Positions 1-12,084 of a DNA stretch of 64,000 bases are shown piece after piece. Position numbers and translations under genes: made by a program. The stretch spans positions 139,670-203,669 of the forward strand of contig CAJNOP010000084.1 in NCBI GenBank assembly GCA_905250075.1, given 5' to 3'. The number at the start of each line of letters is the position of its first letter. Position 1 is the stretch's first letter. The notes under the pieces are model-generated. The model saw only the letters and a list, made by a program, of their open reading frames with translations. It ran no database searches and was not told the origin of the DNA. The stretch comes from Rotaria sp. Silwood1. Taxonomy: Eukaryota > Rotifera > Eurotatoria > Philodinida > Philodinidae.

Positions 1-415
1 AAGAAGATTGACCATATTCGGGCCAAATGAAAGCTCTCATCGCCAAACTACCAAATTTAAAATATTACGTGCCCATAGCGTACCTAGAGCAAGATATTTA
101 AATTACAAGGTATGTGAAATTTGGGTATAAAAATGAATCAGGAAATGTTGACTCCACTATTGTGAGGAGAAAACATGGTGTTGTTCGGGCCATATGAAAA
201 GGGATCCCTTCAAACCCTCTAATCAGGCCGAACAACACTATGTTTTATCCTTACAATAGTGAAGAAAATCTTTTCTGATTGATTCTTATACCTAAACTCC
301 ACATATCTTGAAACTCAAGTAACTTGCTCTAGGTGCGCTATGGACACGTAATATTTTAAATTTGGTAGTTTGGCGGTGAGAGCTTTCATTTGGCCTGAAT
401 ATGGTCAATCTTCTT
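1..415. repeat. Foldback / long-TIR element
   Basis: The first 415 bases form one long imperfect palindrome. It begins AAGAAGATTGACCATATTC and ends with the reverse complement GAATATGGTCAATCTTCTT. The arms run about 1-198 and 225-415 with scattered mismatches, leaving a loop of roughly 25-30 bases. There is no coding capacity, so this looks like a non-autonomous foldback element or MITE. The left edge coincides with the window start, so target-site duplications cannot be checked and the element may extend further left. Confidence 0.85.
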
Positions 416-1738
416 GATGATCAATACAAAAAGTTCCATCGTAAGTAAAAATTTATTACACTCATAATAGATGATTAATAATTGTCATATTACAAATATC
501 TTTATTAAATAAATCTTTGACATAATCAAATAAGAAACAAATTACAATGACTGAAAAAGAAAAGTATAGATTGTAAATCACGAATATCGAACATATTCGA
601 GTCAAACAATTAAAAGTTTCGTTAGAAAATTGACAAATTAAAAATATGAGCTGTTTATCATATCCACAAACCGATTGAGATATTCGAATTTCAAAATATT
701 TGCAGTAGATGTTATGTGCTAACAATTCAAAATTTTAGTAAGACTAATCTTTCTCTTGTTGTCATAGTTGAAGAGAATCCATCGAATCACATAAGAAGTA
801 TATGTCACAAAAACTAAATAAGAAGTTGTATGAAAGTCGGAAATCTAAATATGTTTTTCTCTCTATTCGAAAATAATGATATCATCGACTTTTCTGTTAA
901 AATGTTTTTTTCTTATGCAGTTTGACGAACTCTATTTATCAATGACAACAAAAATAGAGAAAAATAAATCCTCTTAAAATTTTAAATTATTGGCATACAA
1001 TGTACACGACGAATACCGTACTGTTCGAAGTATCTCAGTGCGTACGTGTCATAAGTAGTTCATATTTTTGATTTCTTTGCTTACCAACGAAATTTTTAAT
1101 TTGATCGAAAAGTGTTCGATGCTCTGGGGTCATCATAAAAACCTTTCCATTGCGAGCTAATACTTGATACATCCAATTTTAGACACTAGAGTGGATGTAA
1201 CTGTTCGTGTTAATCTTCTTACAGTTACAACCGCGCCGACACCCCACACCCACACCTCACCCACATCTATCTACACTCTAGTTTGTTTCTGTGTTACACT
1301 TGGCTTCACCATGGTGTTTTAGATTCGCCAAAAAGCAAGACATCATTTTCGTCCTACAATTGAATCGCGAGAGATTCAATGTTTCGTCACGACTGAGTTT
1401 ATTGTTTTAAAAAGATGATGACCGATGACTATTGGTGATACTTAGGTGAGCATTTGTACTGAAACTGTGAGCTAAATCGTGATGTAACGAAGCCATGGCT
1501 CGAAAACTTAGTGAATTTTTCAATGTTCAATCAAATGAATGGATTGACTGAATGCCAATACGTGGTTAGTGAATTCGAACCACATTGTATCGCTTTTCTA
1601 GATTGATTCAATCTGTCATGCGGAATTACCTAGCTGATTCACTTCAATAACCGAACTGTGAAGAGAGAAGCAGCAATGTGTTGACGGTAGCCTCACATGC
1701 CTGACGATTTTTTTTGAGAAACAATAAGAAAACAGACA
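416..1738. other. Non-coding, AT-rich spacer
   Basis: No supportable gene is visible. The only notable feature is a C-rich tract near 1228-1265 made of CACACCC/CACCCAC-like words. It resembles the G-rich/C-rich tracts seen again at 13.3 kb. Confidence 0.6.
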
Positions 1739-3770
1739 TTAAATATAGATACGGACGTAAGCTTCGATCTGCCGTCGACATGTCGGACATGATCGAATAG
1801 AGTTTCCACAAGAAAGGCACACGACCAAGTGACCACAAGGGATACATGCAAGACGTTTTTCTTCACGACGACAGAGTAAGCATGCATTTAGTATCGTTGG
1901 ATCGAGTGGTGAGTTTGATTGAGGAACTTGATTTGTTGAGGATGTGTTGATTGATTGAGTCTGTTGGCAAACTGTTGGTACTGATGTTTCGGTAGTGTTC
2001 ATAGAGCTCGATGAAGATGATACATCTACCATTTCAACATCTGAAGCATTCGAAGAAGTAGTTGCATTGGATGATGTATTAGGATTTCCTATATGAAAAT
2101 CGATCTTCAAGCAACAGAAAAAATTGATTGCGTTCTGTACAATACCTTGTTGATGACGTTGTTGTTGTAGTCTTTCACGTATTTTGCGCATTTCTAAGCT
2201 CGGAATTTTAATGTTTTCCTTCTTTCCGTTAATATATTCGATCTGTTTCTGAAGGATTAGACAGGCAACAAAAAGATCAGAGTCCGAAGTAAAATCATTA
2301 CCTAGAAACATTGAAATGTCAAATAGACGTGCGAAAAAAAAAGAATAGGAATTACGTTTCAATCGTAGTTGATCTTCCCAACAACGTTTAATTATGCTCA
2401 ATTTGACATTTTGATCAAGTAATCGTTGGGAAACTGGTAGGTCAAGACGAGCAGCTACTAGTCGAGATAATGTAGCTTCGTCAGGTATTTGCAGTAGAAA
2501 ACTATTTTCATGTGGATGGTTGTCGTTCTCTATTGCTTCTGTGTTCACCTCTAAAATGCCATCCTCATTCAATTCTCGCAATCTCGAAAAAGGTAAATGC
2601 TACTGTACCTTGTAGGACCTGTTTCGATTCTTGGATTCTTCGATGGAGATCATCACCACATAACTGCTTAGCATAGGCACAATTAGGAAAACATCGAGCG
2701 TGTTGAACCATCGGATTATCATTCGAACTCCAGTTTTGAAGTGATCCATTACAGTAGAAGCAAGTTACAATGTTTGCCGAGCCGGCGTAAAAAAAACCGG
2801 AACGTACGAATTCATCAATTGAAGGCATACCTTCGCTTGACCAATTGGTGAATGAGGCATAACGCTTTGGAATTTCACTAAAACTAGGGTGGCAGGCAGC
2901 AGTACTGACAATGTCGCTCAAACGAATTCGATCCATTGTTGTAGCTCCTATCATTGAATAATTCCCAGTAACATTGTCGTTTACAATCAATACTGAGGAT
3001 GTGCCAATACCATTGATCGTACCCAAAATAAAGGGACAATTAGGTGAGAGAGTTTTATGCACATCGTACGGATCGTCGGCTTCTATCCACTGTTGACAGA
3101 TTATGTTACAATACAAACAGATGGCTCGATCGCTAACATTACAATAGAAAAAGCCGGCTCTAATCATTTGCATTGCTGATGGAGATCTTCGATGAGGCCA
3201 ATGTGAAAATGTCTGATGGCGTACGTCTCGAAGGCTATTCGTTTCTTTTAAAGTCAACGAACTCTTGCTTATAGGGGTCTTTTCGACCTTCAGACGTTTG
3301 ACTGACTTTTCCTCTTCGGTGGCGTCGGATATTATTAGATTTGAAGTGACAAAAGCTGAGGAAGATGATGACGTGGGGAAAGAGATTTGGCTGGATGCTT
3401 TTAAAAAAACAACGAAAGGACATTGTGGAGAGCGTTCAGCATGAATCGAAAAAGGTTTCATTGTTGCTGTCCAACGAGAAACTTCAAGGTGACAATCGTC
3501 ACAATATGCTGTATCGCCAACGTTTGTGTATTGAAAACCAGCTGCTTTCATCGCTTTGTGAGAATGAACGCCTTGTTTCTTTCCAATTTGTTGGCACAAT
3601 CTCAATGAAGCATGTAAAACTTGAGTACGATTTATTTTATTTGAGGGGTTTCCTTTTATCGACGATTTATCCAAAGTTGATTCTTGTAGATTGATTTGTG
3701 TGGTACCATTATCAGTAGCTTGTGTCTTCCTGGCGATATTGGCGTCTGAATCGTGGGTGACCATAAACAT
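1739..3770 (-). CDS. Inhibitor of apoptosis protein, 3 BIR + RING
   Basis: Predicted cytosolic caspase inhibitor and E3 ubiquitin ligase of the XIAP/cIAP type. Proposed exons are 3770-2609, 2574-2356, 2301-2146 and 2088-1739. Phases match throughout, giving 628 aa. Three BIR zinc folds are visible, each with CX2C-X16-H-X6-C: BIR1 C90/C93/H110/C117, BIR2 C218/C221/H238/C245, BIR3 C337/C340/H357/C364. The C-terminus is a RING (CLLC...PCGHLVVC...CPTCRRQ), as in family members of about 500-620 aa. A Ser/Thr-rich linker precedes the RING. The introns are odd: 34 nt, then 54 and 57 nt, the last two in frame and stop-free, so retention would keep the frame. The start is the first ATG in the open frame; an upstream exon is possible because the frame stays open to 3842. 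Confidence 0.88.
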
Positions 3771-6700
3771 TTTAATGAATAGTACAGATTCGTTTAAATA
3801 GACCAAGCTGGATCCAATGCATTTACAATTTGTCGCAGACAAAACTGTCGCAGATATCTATGGACCTATTAAAAAAAAGAGTGACAAAGATAATTGTTAT
3901 GCGTTGTGAAAAACTCTGTCAAATATTCGAACTATAGTTTCTACAAAATTGAACATAGAAGTGTTTTGGTTTGTGCACAATCCAACGATATTCGATTCGT
4001 TGATGTAGTATCGACACTACCAAGAAAAATAACACTATAGTACTGAAACTATTCCAATTCTAAAGAATTAGTCTACAGTTCATATGATTGAGTTGATCGT
4101 TCCCAGCTTCTAGTTTTTGTTGCTGAGGGGCTCTAGTACTGTTATAGGATTAAATGAAGTGCTAAGCAAAAGTAATGAACAACGTAAAACTTTCGATCTT
4201 TGATAGCTTTTAATAAAGCCACGTGAGATCATCCTCAAGATCTTCCGTGTCAAGAAACTCGAATAGAACTGAGACTAAATAATAGATGATGTACTTCCGT
4301 GATAATGATCGCATTATCAGGTTTATAAAATGAAAACTTATCGGTAATGCTGCGTCTCAGAAACGATGTGAAACCACATAGAGTAAACATGAATCGCTAA
4401 TCGATGAACTATAAAAACCGAGAGACAACGCGGAAAGGCGTCCCAGAAAGACAGATTTTGTCATCTGCTTGGTTTCTGAGAATCACGTCTTTTTTGTGTT
4501 TAGTTACGAAACGGTGTTGTACGCTAATTGATAGTTCAAATGTATGCTACTGAAATGTTTAGATACGATCGTTCGGGATCTTAATCAAGAAGCCTTTTGG
4601 TGAGAATATCTTTATCTAATTTATCATATGTTACTGTTTTTCTGATCGCAAATAAACTTTTGATGAGCACAGTAGGATCTATTTAACGTTCATATTAATT
4701 CTATTCTCACTTTTCGCAAGGATAGGATGGGCGAAACCATAAAAATCGATGGTGATAATTGGTGTAAGAGAGCCACTGGTTAGTCTCAGGATTAAGGCGT
4801 CTGAATAATAGGCGAAACTCGCCATCTCTATCGCTTCTTGATATTCTAACCGGCTATACTGATATTAGCGCGTGGGATTGAAATCGTATTCTTGATTTGA
4901 GGGTCTGATCCTATACGAGACATATTTTCACGTACGAGTGTACTGATCAGGTAAACGATATCGCCCGATGAGAACATGAGAACCTACAGTGATGGACGAT
5001 TTATCAACAACAGTGTGCGTTCTGAGCCCTAAGTCGTCCGAATAATGTTAGAAGATGGCTATCACCGTAAGTTTCTAATGTGCTAACCGGCATGATTGGG
5101 GTAAAGCGTTTAGTTGAGACCGTATTCATAAGCTATCTGCACAAGCATCTTTCATATTCAGATACCTTTATGCTGGCAGATGTCAGTTGTATGAAAATAC
5201 TCATGCTAGCTGTCATATGCATACACTCAACACCGTTATCGTCAAGAAGCCACTGTATACGAACAGTTCATGTAGTTTTAGAAATTCAAGCATACATCCC
5301 AACAGCTAGATGTGTACCGACTCAATGTACACTTCTCGATTATGAAACAGTCAGAGTCACTTTTGATTAGAATCAATCGAACTCCAGTAACTTCATTTGT
5401 AGTACATCATGAACGGTGCTTACGGTGCACCGGTCAATCATTGTCACTGTTGCATTCCTAGAGGAGAATAAAATGGTTTCTTAGCGCCAGGTATTCATAC
5501 ATTATTAATTCGATGGAAAGCCAAGAAGTGCAAATCTTATTTTATCATAAAAAAACAGTTAGACGTCATTTGACAATGATGTACACTTTAAAAATTCGCA
5601 CTATGTTAAGCGAACAGATATGAATGAAAAGTTATGTAGGATGCAGAACTAACGAAAAGAGAAGTCAAGCTGATATGGATTACTTAAACATTCAGTGTTT
5701 AGAGAAAAAAGCGATTATCTTCGATTGAAAGTATCTACATTACCGTTTTCATGATTCGTCTCAGTCTAGTTATTCTCCACCGAACTATTCAAACTGACTA
5801 TCTCATTCAAATAAAAGTTTCTTATGTTGTCTTCTCATTTTTATGATTCATCATTGTTTTGCTTTCTCTTCAGAGTCGAGTCGTTGAATCTTGACAAGCA
5901 GTATACCGACATTACGAACATACTACACAAAAGTTAAATTTTTGCAGGCATTTTTTCTGCAACAACAGGTTTCGCCACTTTTCCATGATATGCATCGCCG
6001 TCAGTTCCACACTGTAATCTGTGATGCAAGCATACATGCAATTCAATTACAATCTGCGAGGGCAACGCATGTTCTGTTGGAGTACAGTATTCCTGGTATC
6101 ACTCTTTCTTGTGAAAAAAGTGCTATCGAAACTTCTACTTTTGTTTAATACACAGACTCTTTTACTGTACTAGGCCTTGCCCATGGGAAACAACAACTGT
6201 TTAGTCTTCAATAAAGATATCCTCTTTCTTTCTCCTTTAAAAATAAACTAGCACACTATAAAAACGTAATGTAAAGTTGCATTTTAATATTAAGTTTAAT
6301 TAGGAATCTTATGTATAAAATGGTTATCTGTACGAGAGAACAGGATCGAGATATCCTCAATAAAACTTTACAAGTCTGAACACAACAACGTTGCATCACG
6401 TAGCTCTAGCTATCACACATAAAGGAGACGGCTATGTCAATATTTTGATCTTCTTACTGCACAGTCCTTTGTAGTCTCCATATTTCTCCAAGCGTTCAAC
6501 ACATTAGAATGTCATATTCAATTTTTGAAATATTCTTCCCACAAAAGACGTACTTTTGTGTCGAAAAGCGCTTATAGGTGTGGATATCTCAAAAGAAGGT
6601 TCACACCCACATCGTTAATTCAATCTACCTTTCCATAGACTGTTGCTACTTATAAACATTGGTAAGGATTTGTGACTCGTTGCAGATTCATATTAACATA

Positions 6701-9012
6701 ATAAATGATTCGCCTCAGTCCTCACTATTTTTACTTACCAAAAAAGGCTTTAGAAACATAGAAAACTATAGTAGGATATATGAATTTGCAATTGATAACA
6801 AAATCTTGCTAATATCTATGAATAGAAACGATTTATGAAAGGGTAGATTATGCTAATAAAGACGTAGGTGAAGTTATTACCAGATTTGAGTGTTTCAAGT
6901 CCGAATTCGTCTAGAAATTTGTTCCGAAACTCTTATGCTTGTTCCAAGTAGAACTCAACGAGCTTTATCTAACAATATGCTCGGAATTTCCATAAATGCA
7001 ATTCTAATTTTCAGGTTTTGCACAGCGTCCTACATCGTCTCAAATATCACACTTAGGCTTATGGCAAATTAGAGAATACAATTGAATAGAGCTTGTAGAC
7101 TTATTCTAGGATAAAATTCCTCCACGAGTCCCTAGTGGAGTTAGTTTTGAGGGTACCTGAATTCCATGGCAGAAAAAGGAAGAATCGATTCTTTTCGACT
7201 ATCAGTTTCCGCTATTAAAAAAAATCTGATTCTATCAAACGATAGAGCTCATCGAGTTCTACTTGGAGCAAGAGTACGAGTTTTGGAATAAGTTCCTGAG
7301 CCAATAAGAGATAGAAATACTCGAATCTGGTGATGACTTCACCTACGTCTGATAAATCTAAACCCAGTGTATGTCAATGATAATAAACGGATATGAAGGA
7401 TTAATATTCTATGCTTGTTCTTTACAGTGCATGCCCCATGCCTAAGTCTTGATTCCACTCTGCCGTTCAATGTTCAATTAATCAATCTGATTTGTGTCGC
7501 TACTTATCAATACCAACTAGAATGCTTAATTCAGCTGTAATTCACAAAGTATAAACAATGCTTTATACTGTAAAAAAAGGTTTTCGTTTCATACTCACTT
7601 GTAAGTAGTTCCTTTTTCTATCTATCACTTTTCGACGAAATAGAGTGTGAACAGATGTTTTTTCCTCGGTCTCCTTAGTTTTTTCCAACATATAATCATT
7701 TGTGTGAGGCAATGTCGTAATTTCGCTGCTCGACAACTGCGTAAATTGGAGAAAAAAAAGCAAGTGTGAGGAGACATGATCGAGGGTAGAGCACGTGTTA
7801 TAGGAAGAAAGAACACAAAATAACAGCAGTTTGTTCTCTCAAAAAAGGTAAAAGAACGCTTCATTTGAAATTCAGACGCAAATGCTTAGCAATATACAAT
7901 GTTATATGGAATTACGTTGCATACTGTTCTGTTATTGCGTTCTCGTGAAAGATTGATGAATTTTCCTCTTCATTTCATCATTATTAGAAATTTCGACGTA
8001 GTGCGGCATTATTTTCCATCTGTTATAAGGACAACACAACGTATTTCGCTTTTATATGAACTATGAGTATATTATAAAGTGAAATAGCCTCATGAAATGT
8101 ATAAGTTCCGTACAAGAAGACAGAACTAACAGCGTCGATCAAGGAGGTTATTGAGGTTAGCTCTTATGAAGGAAGATCTTTGGATAATTAACAGATTTCA
8201 AATCCATAGTTTACCTAGTAGTAGAGGATAACAAGAAAAGAACAACATCCAAAGAGTTCGTGTTCTTGTTGAATTTTGATCTAGACATTGAAGGTTTAGT
8301 GACGTTCGCTCTTCAGAATCCTCATGTTTTTAAAAAAAATCGAGATTTCGAGTTTTCATCTGAAACTTTATCTACATTCAAATATCAATTAAACTAGCTT
8401 GTATGCCGAAACTTGGGTTATTTCGATGCAGTCACTGTGAGACAAATTTTCAAGATGTTTGAGATTGAGGGTGTGAGCGTGATTGAACATGGACGGAAAA
8501 TAATATCATCTATGTTTAGTTTGTATACATCTGCACAAAATTGAATGATGGAAACTCAGGATTTTAGAGAAAACAACACTTGCCGAATGCATCTGTTCGT
8601 CTTATCTTGTATTTTTATCCAAGTTTTTACAACACAACGGATAAGAATTGTGAGGATTTACAATAGATATTGAAGTATCAAATGAGTAATTATTATCCCA
8701 CGCAGAATTATCGTTTTGGATTCAAAAGCAGATATTATTATGATATTGATCTGGTAACATAACATAGGTTCTTTGAGAAAATTTCTTGTGAAACTAAAAA
8801 GAAGGATGTTCTTGTTATTGCTAAGCGATTATTCCTTTGGAAAACTTCTTTTTCTCGATAAGAATATGATGAATAAAGATTGAAGTGAGGATCGTCTTAG
8901 ATAATTACTGGTTGGTTATAAAATCTATATATTATAATAAATATTAAAATCAATAAATATTTTTTTCAAACCAATGCGTACAAAATGATATTTTATTTCA
9001 ATAAACATAAGT
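3771..9012. other. Long gene-free stretch
   Basis: About 5.2 kb without a convincing gene. Open frames here are short, lack recognisable domains and show no coherent splice structure. The only structure I can support is the inverted repeat at 6861-7349, listed separately. An AATAAA at 8992-8997 on the minus strand, just past the stop of the VWA gene, is its likely polyadenylation signal. Confidence 0.6.
6861..7349. repeat. Divergent inverted repeat, about 110-bp arms
   Basis: The left arm (about 6861-6970) starts GACGTAGGTGAAGTTATTAC. The right arm (about 7240-7349) reads GACGTAGGTGAAGTCATCAC on the opposite strand. Similarity continues with several mismatches through the CTTGTTCCAAGTAGAACTC region. 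About 270 bases lie between the arms. This is consistent with an old foldback or TIR element whose arms have diverged. No transposase is visible inside. Confidence 0.7.
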
Positions 9013-12000
9013 TTATTCCGACTGTTGAGCCAACCATGCTTCAATAACACCCTTGAATGCGAAATTCTGTGTGACACCAGTGACTACTGTTCGACAAACA
9101 GGACAGATGTTCGCTGTGTTCAAATATCCATTAATAGCATCCATTTCGAACATGTGCCCACAAGGTGTTGTTGTTGCAGGATTATCCATAATATCGAGTG
9201 TAATCGGACAAGTAAATAAATCTTTATTGAGTACAACTCGTGATAAGTTTTCAACCGGCTTTGTAGCAGTTGTTCGTGTTGGTAACAATTCAAGATCGAC
9301 CATACCTAAAATTTCATCATTGGCTGATTTTTCCTGTGCTTTTTGAAGCAATGCCGGTAGACTCTGCAGTTGTGGAGGGCTCATAACCGATCGCAGTTGT
9401 CGTGTCAATTTCTTGTACTGCTGCTCCAGATACTCTCGAACACCAGGTTTATCCAAATGAATGAACAGCACAATTTGAAAAGCAGTCGTTTCTGTTGTAG
9501 CTTTTTGTCCACATTCAATAGCATAATCGAGCTCTGTGATACCAGCCAATACTTGTTGACTAGCTATGCGTGCATATTCACCAAATCCATGTAACGCTCC
9601 GGCAGCAAAGTGATTGTCACACTGTGACACTAAATAATCAACGATGATAGATTTGGGAATGTTTATTGTAACTTTTTCTGTTGGCAAGGTAGCACCTTGA
9701 CATGCAGCTTTGGCCATAGCTATCGTATCATTTATTACATCTGTCGCTCCCCAAACTACGTATGGAATTGTTCTGAGCCGATCACGAATTGTATAGATGT
9801 GAGCATTTATTTGATCAGATGAATAAGAATTACCATCGAGTTCTTTCAATTGATCACGTAGAATATCAACATCTTTTCGAGTACAAGTATTGTAAAGTTC
9901 AATAGCACCGTTCGGAAAATTAGGATATTCACGGAGCGATAAATATCGTGGTCTAACTACGGAACCGTGCTTTTCAAGATTTGTTCTATACCATCGTTCG
10001 ACTTCAATTGGATCTGTAATAAATGTTGATCGTTCAGTGACTTGACCAGTACGAGCATCGACTCGATCCAAGTCTTTATTTATAAAGACACACCAAGCCA
10101 TTGGTTCATCTGTATCAATGAATGGTAAAACATTTTCATAGACTTGTTTCTCATAAGTAATCGATCCATCAGTCAATCGAAGTAAGAAGCCTTTCAACGC
10201 ATGTACAGTGAGAATTTGATGAATTGATTGTAAACTTTCAGATGAAAGACTTATTTTAGGAGCAAGTTCACGTAGAATTTTCATCCAAAATGCTGATCGA
10301 TTTTCATCTTGATCTAGATCAGTTAGGAATTTATTCGGTACGATTAAACTCGGTAATGCTTGTGTGATAAAATCGGGAAATGTTCGACCTGATGCATCCA
10401 TGATCCAAGCCAAACGAAGGGCAGCCAATGGTTGTAATGTCCATACGTTATCCTGTTTCATTTGTTGTGAATATTGATATTGTTGAAGACAAAATGGTAG
10501 TTGACGTAGAATAGAGAGTAAATCAACAGTACCATCCGATTTACGCCAAATGAGAATGCACAATTCCTCGGAAACTGTTGCTGGGCGATCGTCTATTTTC
10601 GATATTGATAAAATATCAAGAATGATTGAAAGAAGATCGAGATCTTCTGGTGAATATAGTGTTTTCAATTGTTGTAATGCTTCGGACAATATTTCACTTG
10701 TACAAGTCAAACTAGCCACTCGTACATTTAAATAGGCCACTGGTGGTCCATATTTTCGTTCATTTTCTTCGATAATCAATGCTCTTTCACTGACACTCAT
10801 TGCATCATCCCAAAACTTACTCAATTCTGTCTTTGTCTTTGGATCATTAGCAACACTTTTGATTAACTTTTGGTGTTCATTTGCAAAATTGTTCAAAATT
10901 TTGCTTAAATATCCGTACAATTGTTGACAAGCATTACTTGTTTCCAAATGAGCTTGTGTCAACTTAATTAATGGAGTTACTAATGACATAAGCTTTCGAA
11001 ATTCTTCGCCTCGAATACATCGTTCAAAATTGAGTTTAGCTGTTTCTTCGAGATATCGAAAAAGACCAAGGATTTTTTTTGTTAAAACTTGCAATTGAAT
11101 TTCACCTTGAGAGAGACAGTTATTTAAAACTTGTATCATATGTGTTGGTGCAAGAAGATTTGATGGAATAGCATAAGTACCAATGGTAACATAGCCAGAT
11201 AGACGAGCAAAAAAATTATGTTCACGTAGAAATCCTTCGATAATAGTATCAAGTTGTGGATATTTTTCAGAAGCGATACCGATATAAGGAACAGTTGGAT
11301 GAACACTGGTTGAAATCGCTTTTGCGTGTTTCTCTTCAATACCTAATGAAGACCATGGTGGTGCAACAAAGAAAACAGTTTGGCACTGTTCTTGAAAAGC
11401 CAACCGAGAAATATTGTCAGTGAAATCTCCATCAGAAACGATGATTGCATCATATGGAGTAGGAAATTGTTTTGTTCGATCAAATGATGGACAAAAAGCT
11501 GTACAACCACCATTGGGTAGATAATTTCCGTTGGCAAATTGATCCAATGTAAGTAATTGATTAGCGATAGCCGTATGTATTTTCTCTTGTTGACCATCCC
11601 CAAACAAAGATATATGTACTTGAATACCTTGATTTTGTAATTTTATACATAGATTGATGATTGTTTGAACTAGTGGAGCGAAACCTCGTACGTTCATCGA
11701 TGCACTCATATCAAAATGAATGATCAACGACCGTTTTTCCATTTCAACGCCGAGTTTTTTGAAATCGTCAAGTGTTAAAAGTGCCATTACTGGATGATAT
11801 GTAATTAACTGCTTGACCATTGCAACGATTCGATTCAATGGAATCTCCACCTTATGAGATAATAGTTGAAGCATTCGATGATAGATTTGTTCCACGTAAG
11901 TCGATCGCTGATCAATCGGTCTACTAGTACAGAGTTCATCCAAGTTGGTCAGAATTTCTAGAAATTGTACTTGAGTGCATTTGTTAACATCCAGATCAGA

Positions 12001-12084
12001 TAGAAGAAGCACTGGTACGAATGAATCTTCGTCCGCTGCTTTTCGTGCTTCTGCAGCCAAAATTTGTTTTGCTCGACGTGACAT
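9013..12084 (-). CDS. VWA-domain protein with C-terminal U-box/SP-RING-like domain
   Basis: An intronless 1023-aa reading frame from a clear ATG (MSRRAKQIL) to TAA. A von Willebrand A domain lies at about residues 117-300. It has a MIDAS-like DMSAS (125-129), a Thr in GGCTAF (about 192-197) and VSDGDFTD (216-223). A long, mostly helical region of no recognised family follows. The last 68 residues form a RING/U-box-superfamily fold (CPITLDIMDNP...PCGHMFE...CPVCR). It lacks part of the canonical eight zinc ligands, so U-box or SP-RING is more likely than classical RING. Inferred role: E3 ubiquitin or SUMO ligase using the VWA domain as a metal-dependent protein-binding module. An AATAAA follows about 15 nt after the stop. 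The lack of introns contrasts with most neighbours. Confidence 0.85.
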   Translation of the reverse strand: MSRRAKQILAAEARKAADEDSFVPVLLLSDLDVNKCTQVQFLEILTNLDELCTSRPIDQRSTYVEQIYHRMLQLLSHKVEIPLNRIVAMVKQLITYHPVMALLTLDDFKKLGVEMEKRSLIIHFDMSASMNVRGFAPLVQTIINLCIKLQNQGIQVHISLFGDGQQEKIHTAIANQLLTLDQFANGNYLPNGGCTAFCPSFDRTKQFPTPYDAIIVSDGDFTDNISRLAFQEQCQTVFFVAPPWSSLGIEEKHAKAISTSVHPTVPYIGIASEKYPQLDTIIEGFLREHNFFARLSGYVTIGTYAIPSNLLAPTHMIQVLNNCLSQGEIQLQVLTKKILGLFRYLEETAKLNFERCIRGEEFRKLMSLVTPLIKLTQAHLETSNACQQLYGYLSKILNNFANEHQKLIKSVANDPKTKTELSKFWDDAMSVSERALIIEENERKYGPPVAYLNVRVASLTCTSEILSEALQQLKTLYSPEDLDLLSIILDILSISKIDDRPATVSEELCILIWRKSDGTVDLLSILRQLPFCLQQYQYSQQMKQDNVWTLQPLAALRLAWIMDASGRTFPDFITQALPSLIVPNKFLTDLDQDENRSAFWMKILRELAPKISLSSESLQSIHQILTVHALKGFLLRLTDGSITYEKQVYENVLPFIDTDEPMAWCVFINKDLDRVDARTGQVTERSTFITDPIEVERWYRTNLEKHGSVVRPRYLSLREYPNFPNGAIELYNTCTRKDVDILRDQLKELDGNSYSSDQINAHIYTIRDRLRTIPYVVWGATDVINDTIAMAKAACQGATLPTEKVTINIPKSIIVDYLVSQCDNHFAAGALHGFGEYARIASQQVLAGITELDYAIECGQKATTETTAFQIVLFIHLDKPGVREYLEQQYKKLTRQLRSVMSPPQLQSLPALLQKAQEKSANDEILGMVDLELLPTRTTATKPVENLSRVVLNKDLFTCPITLDIMDNPATTTPCGHMFEMDAINGYLNTANICPVCRTVVTGVTQNFAFKGVIEAWLAQQSE

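Noticed and set aside
6890..7340. Possible remnant of a reverse transcriptase C-terminus
   Set aside because: Only a few suggestive residues. The segment is better explained by the inverted repeat at 6861-7349.
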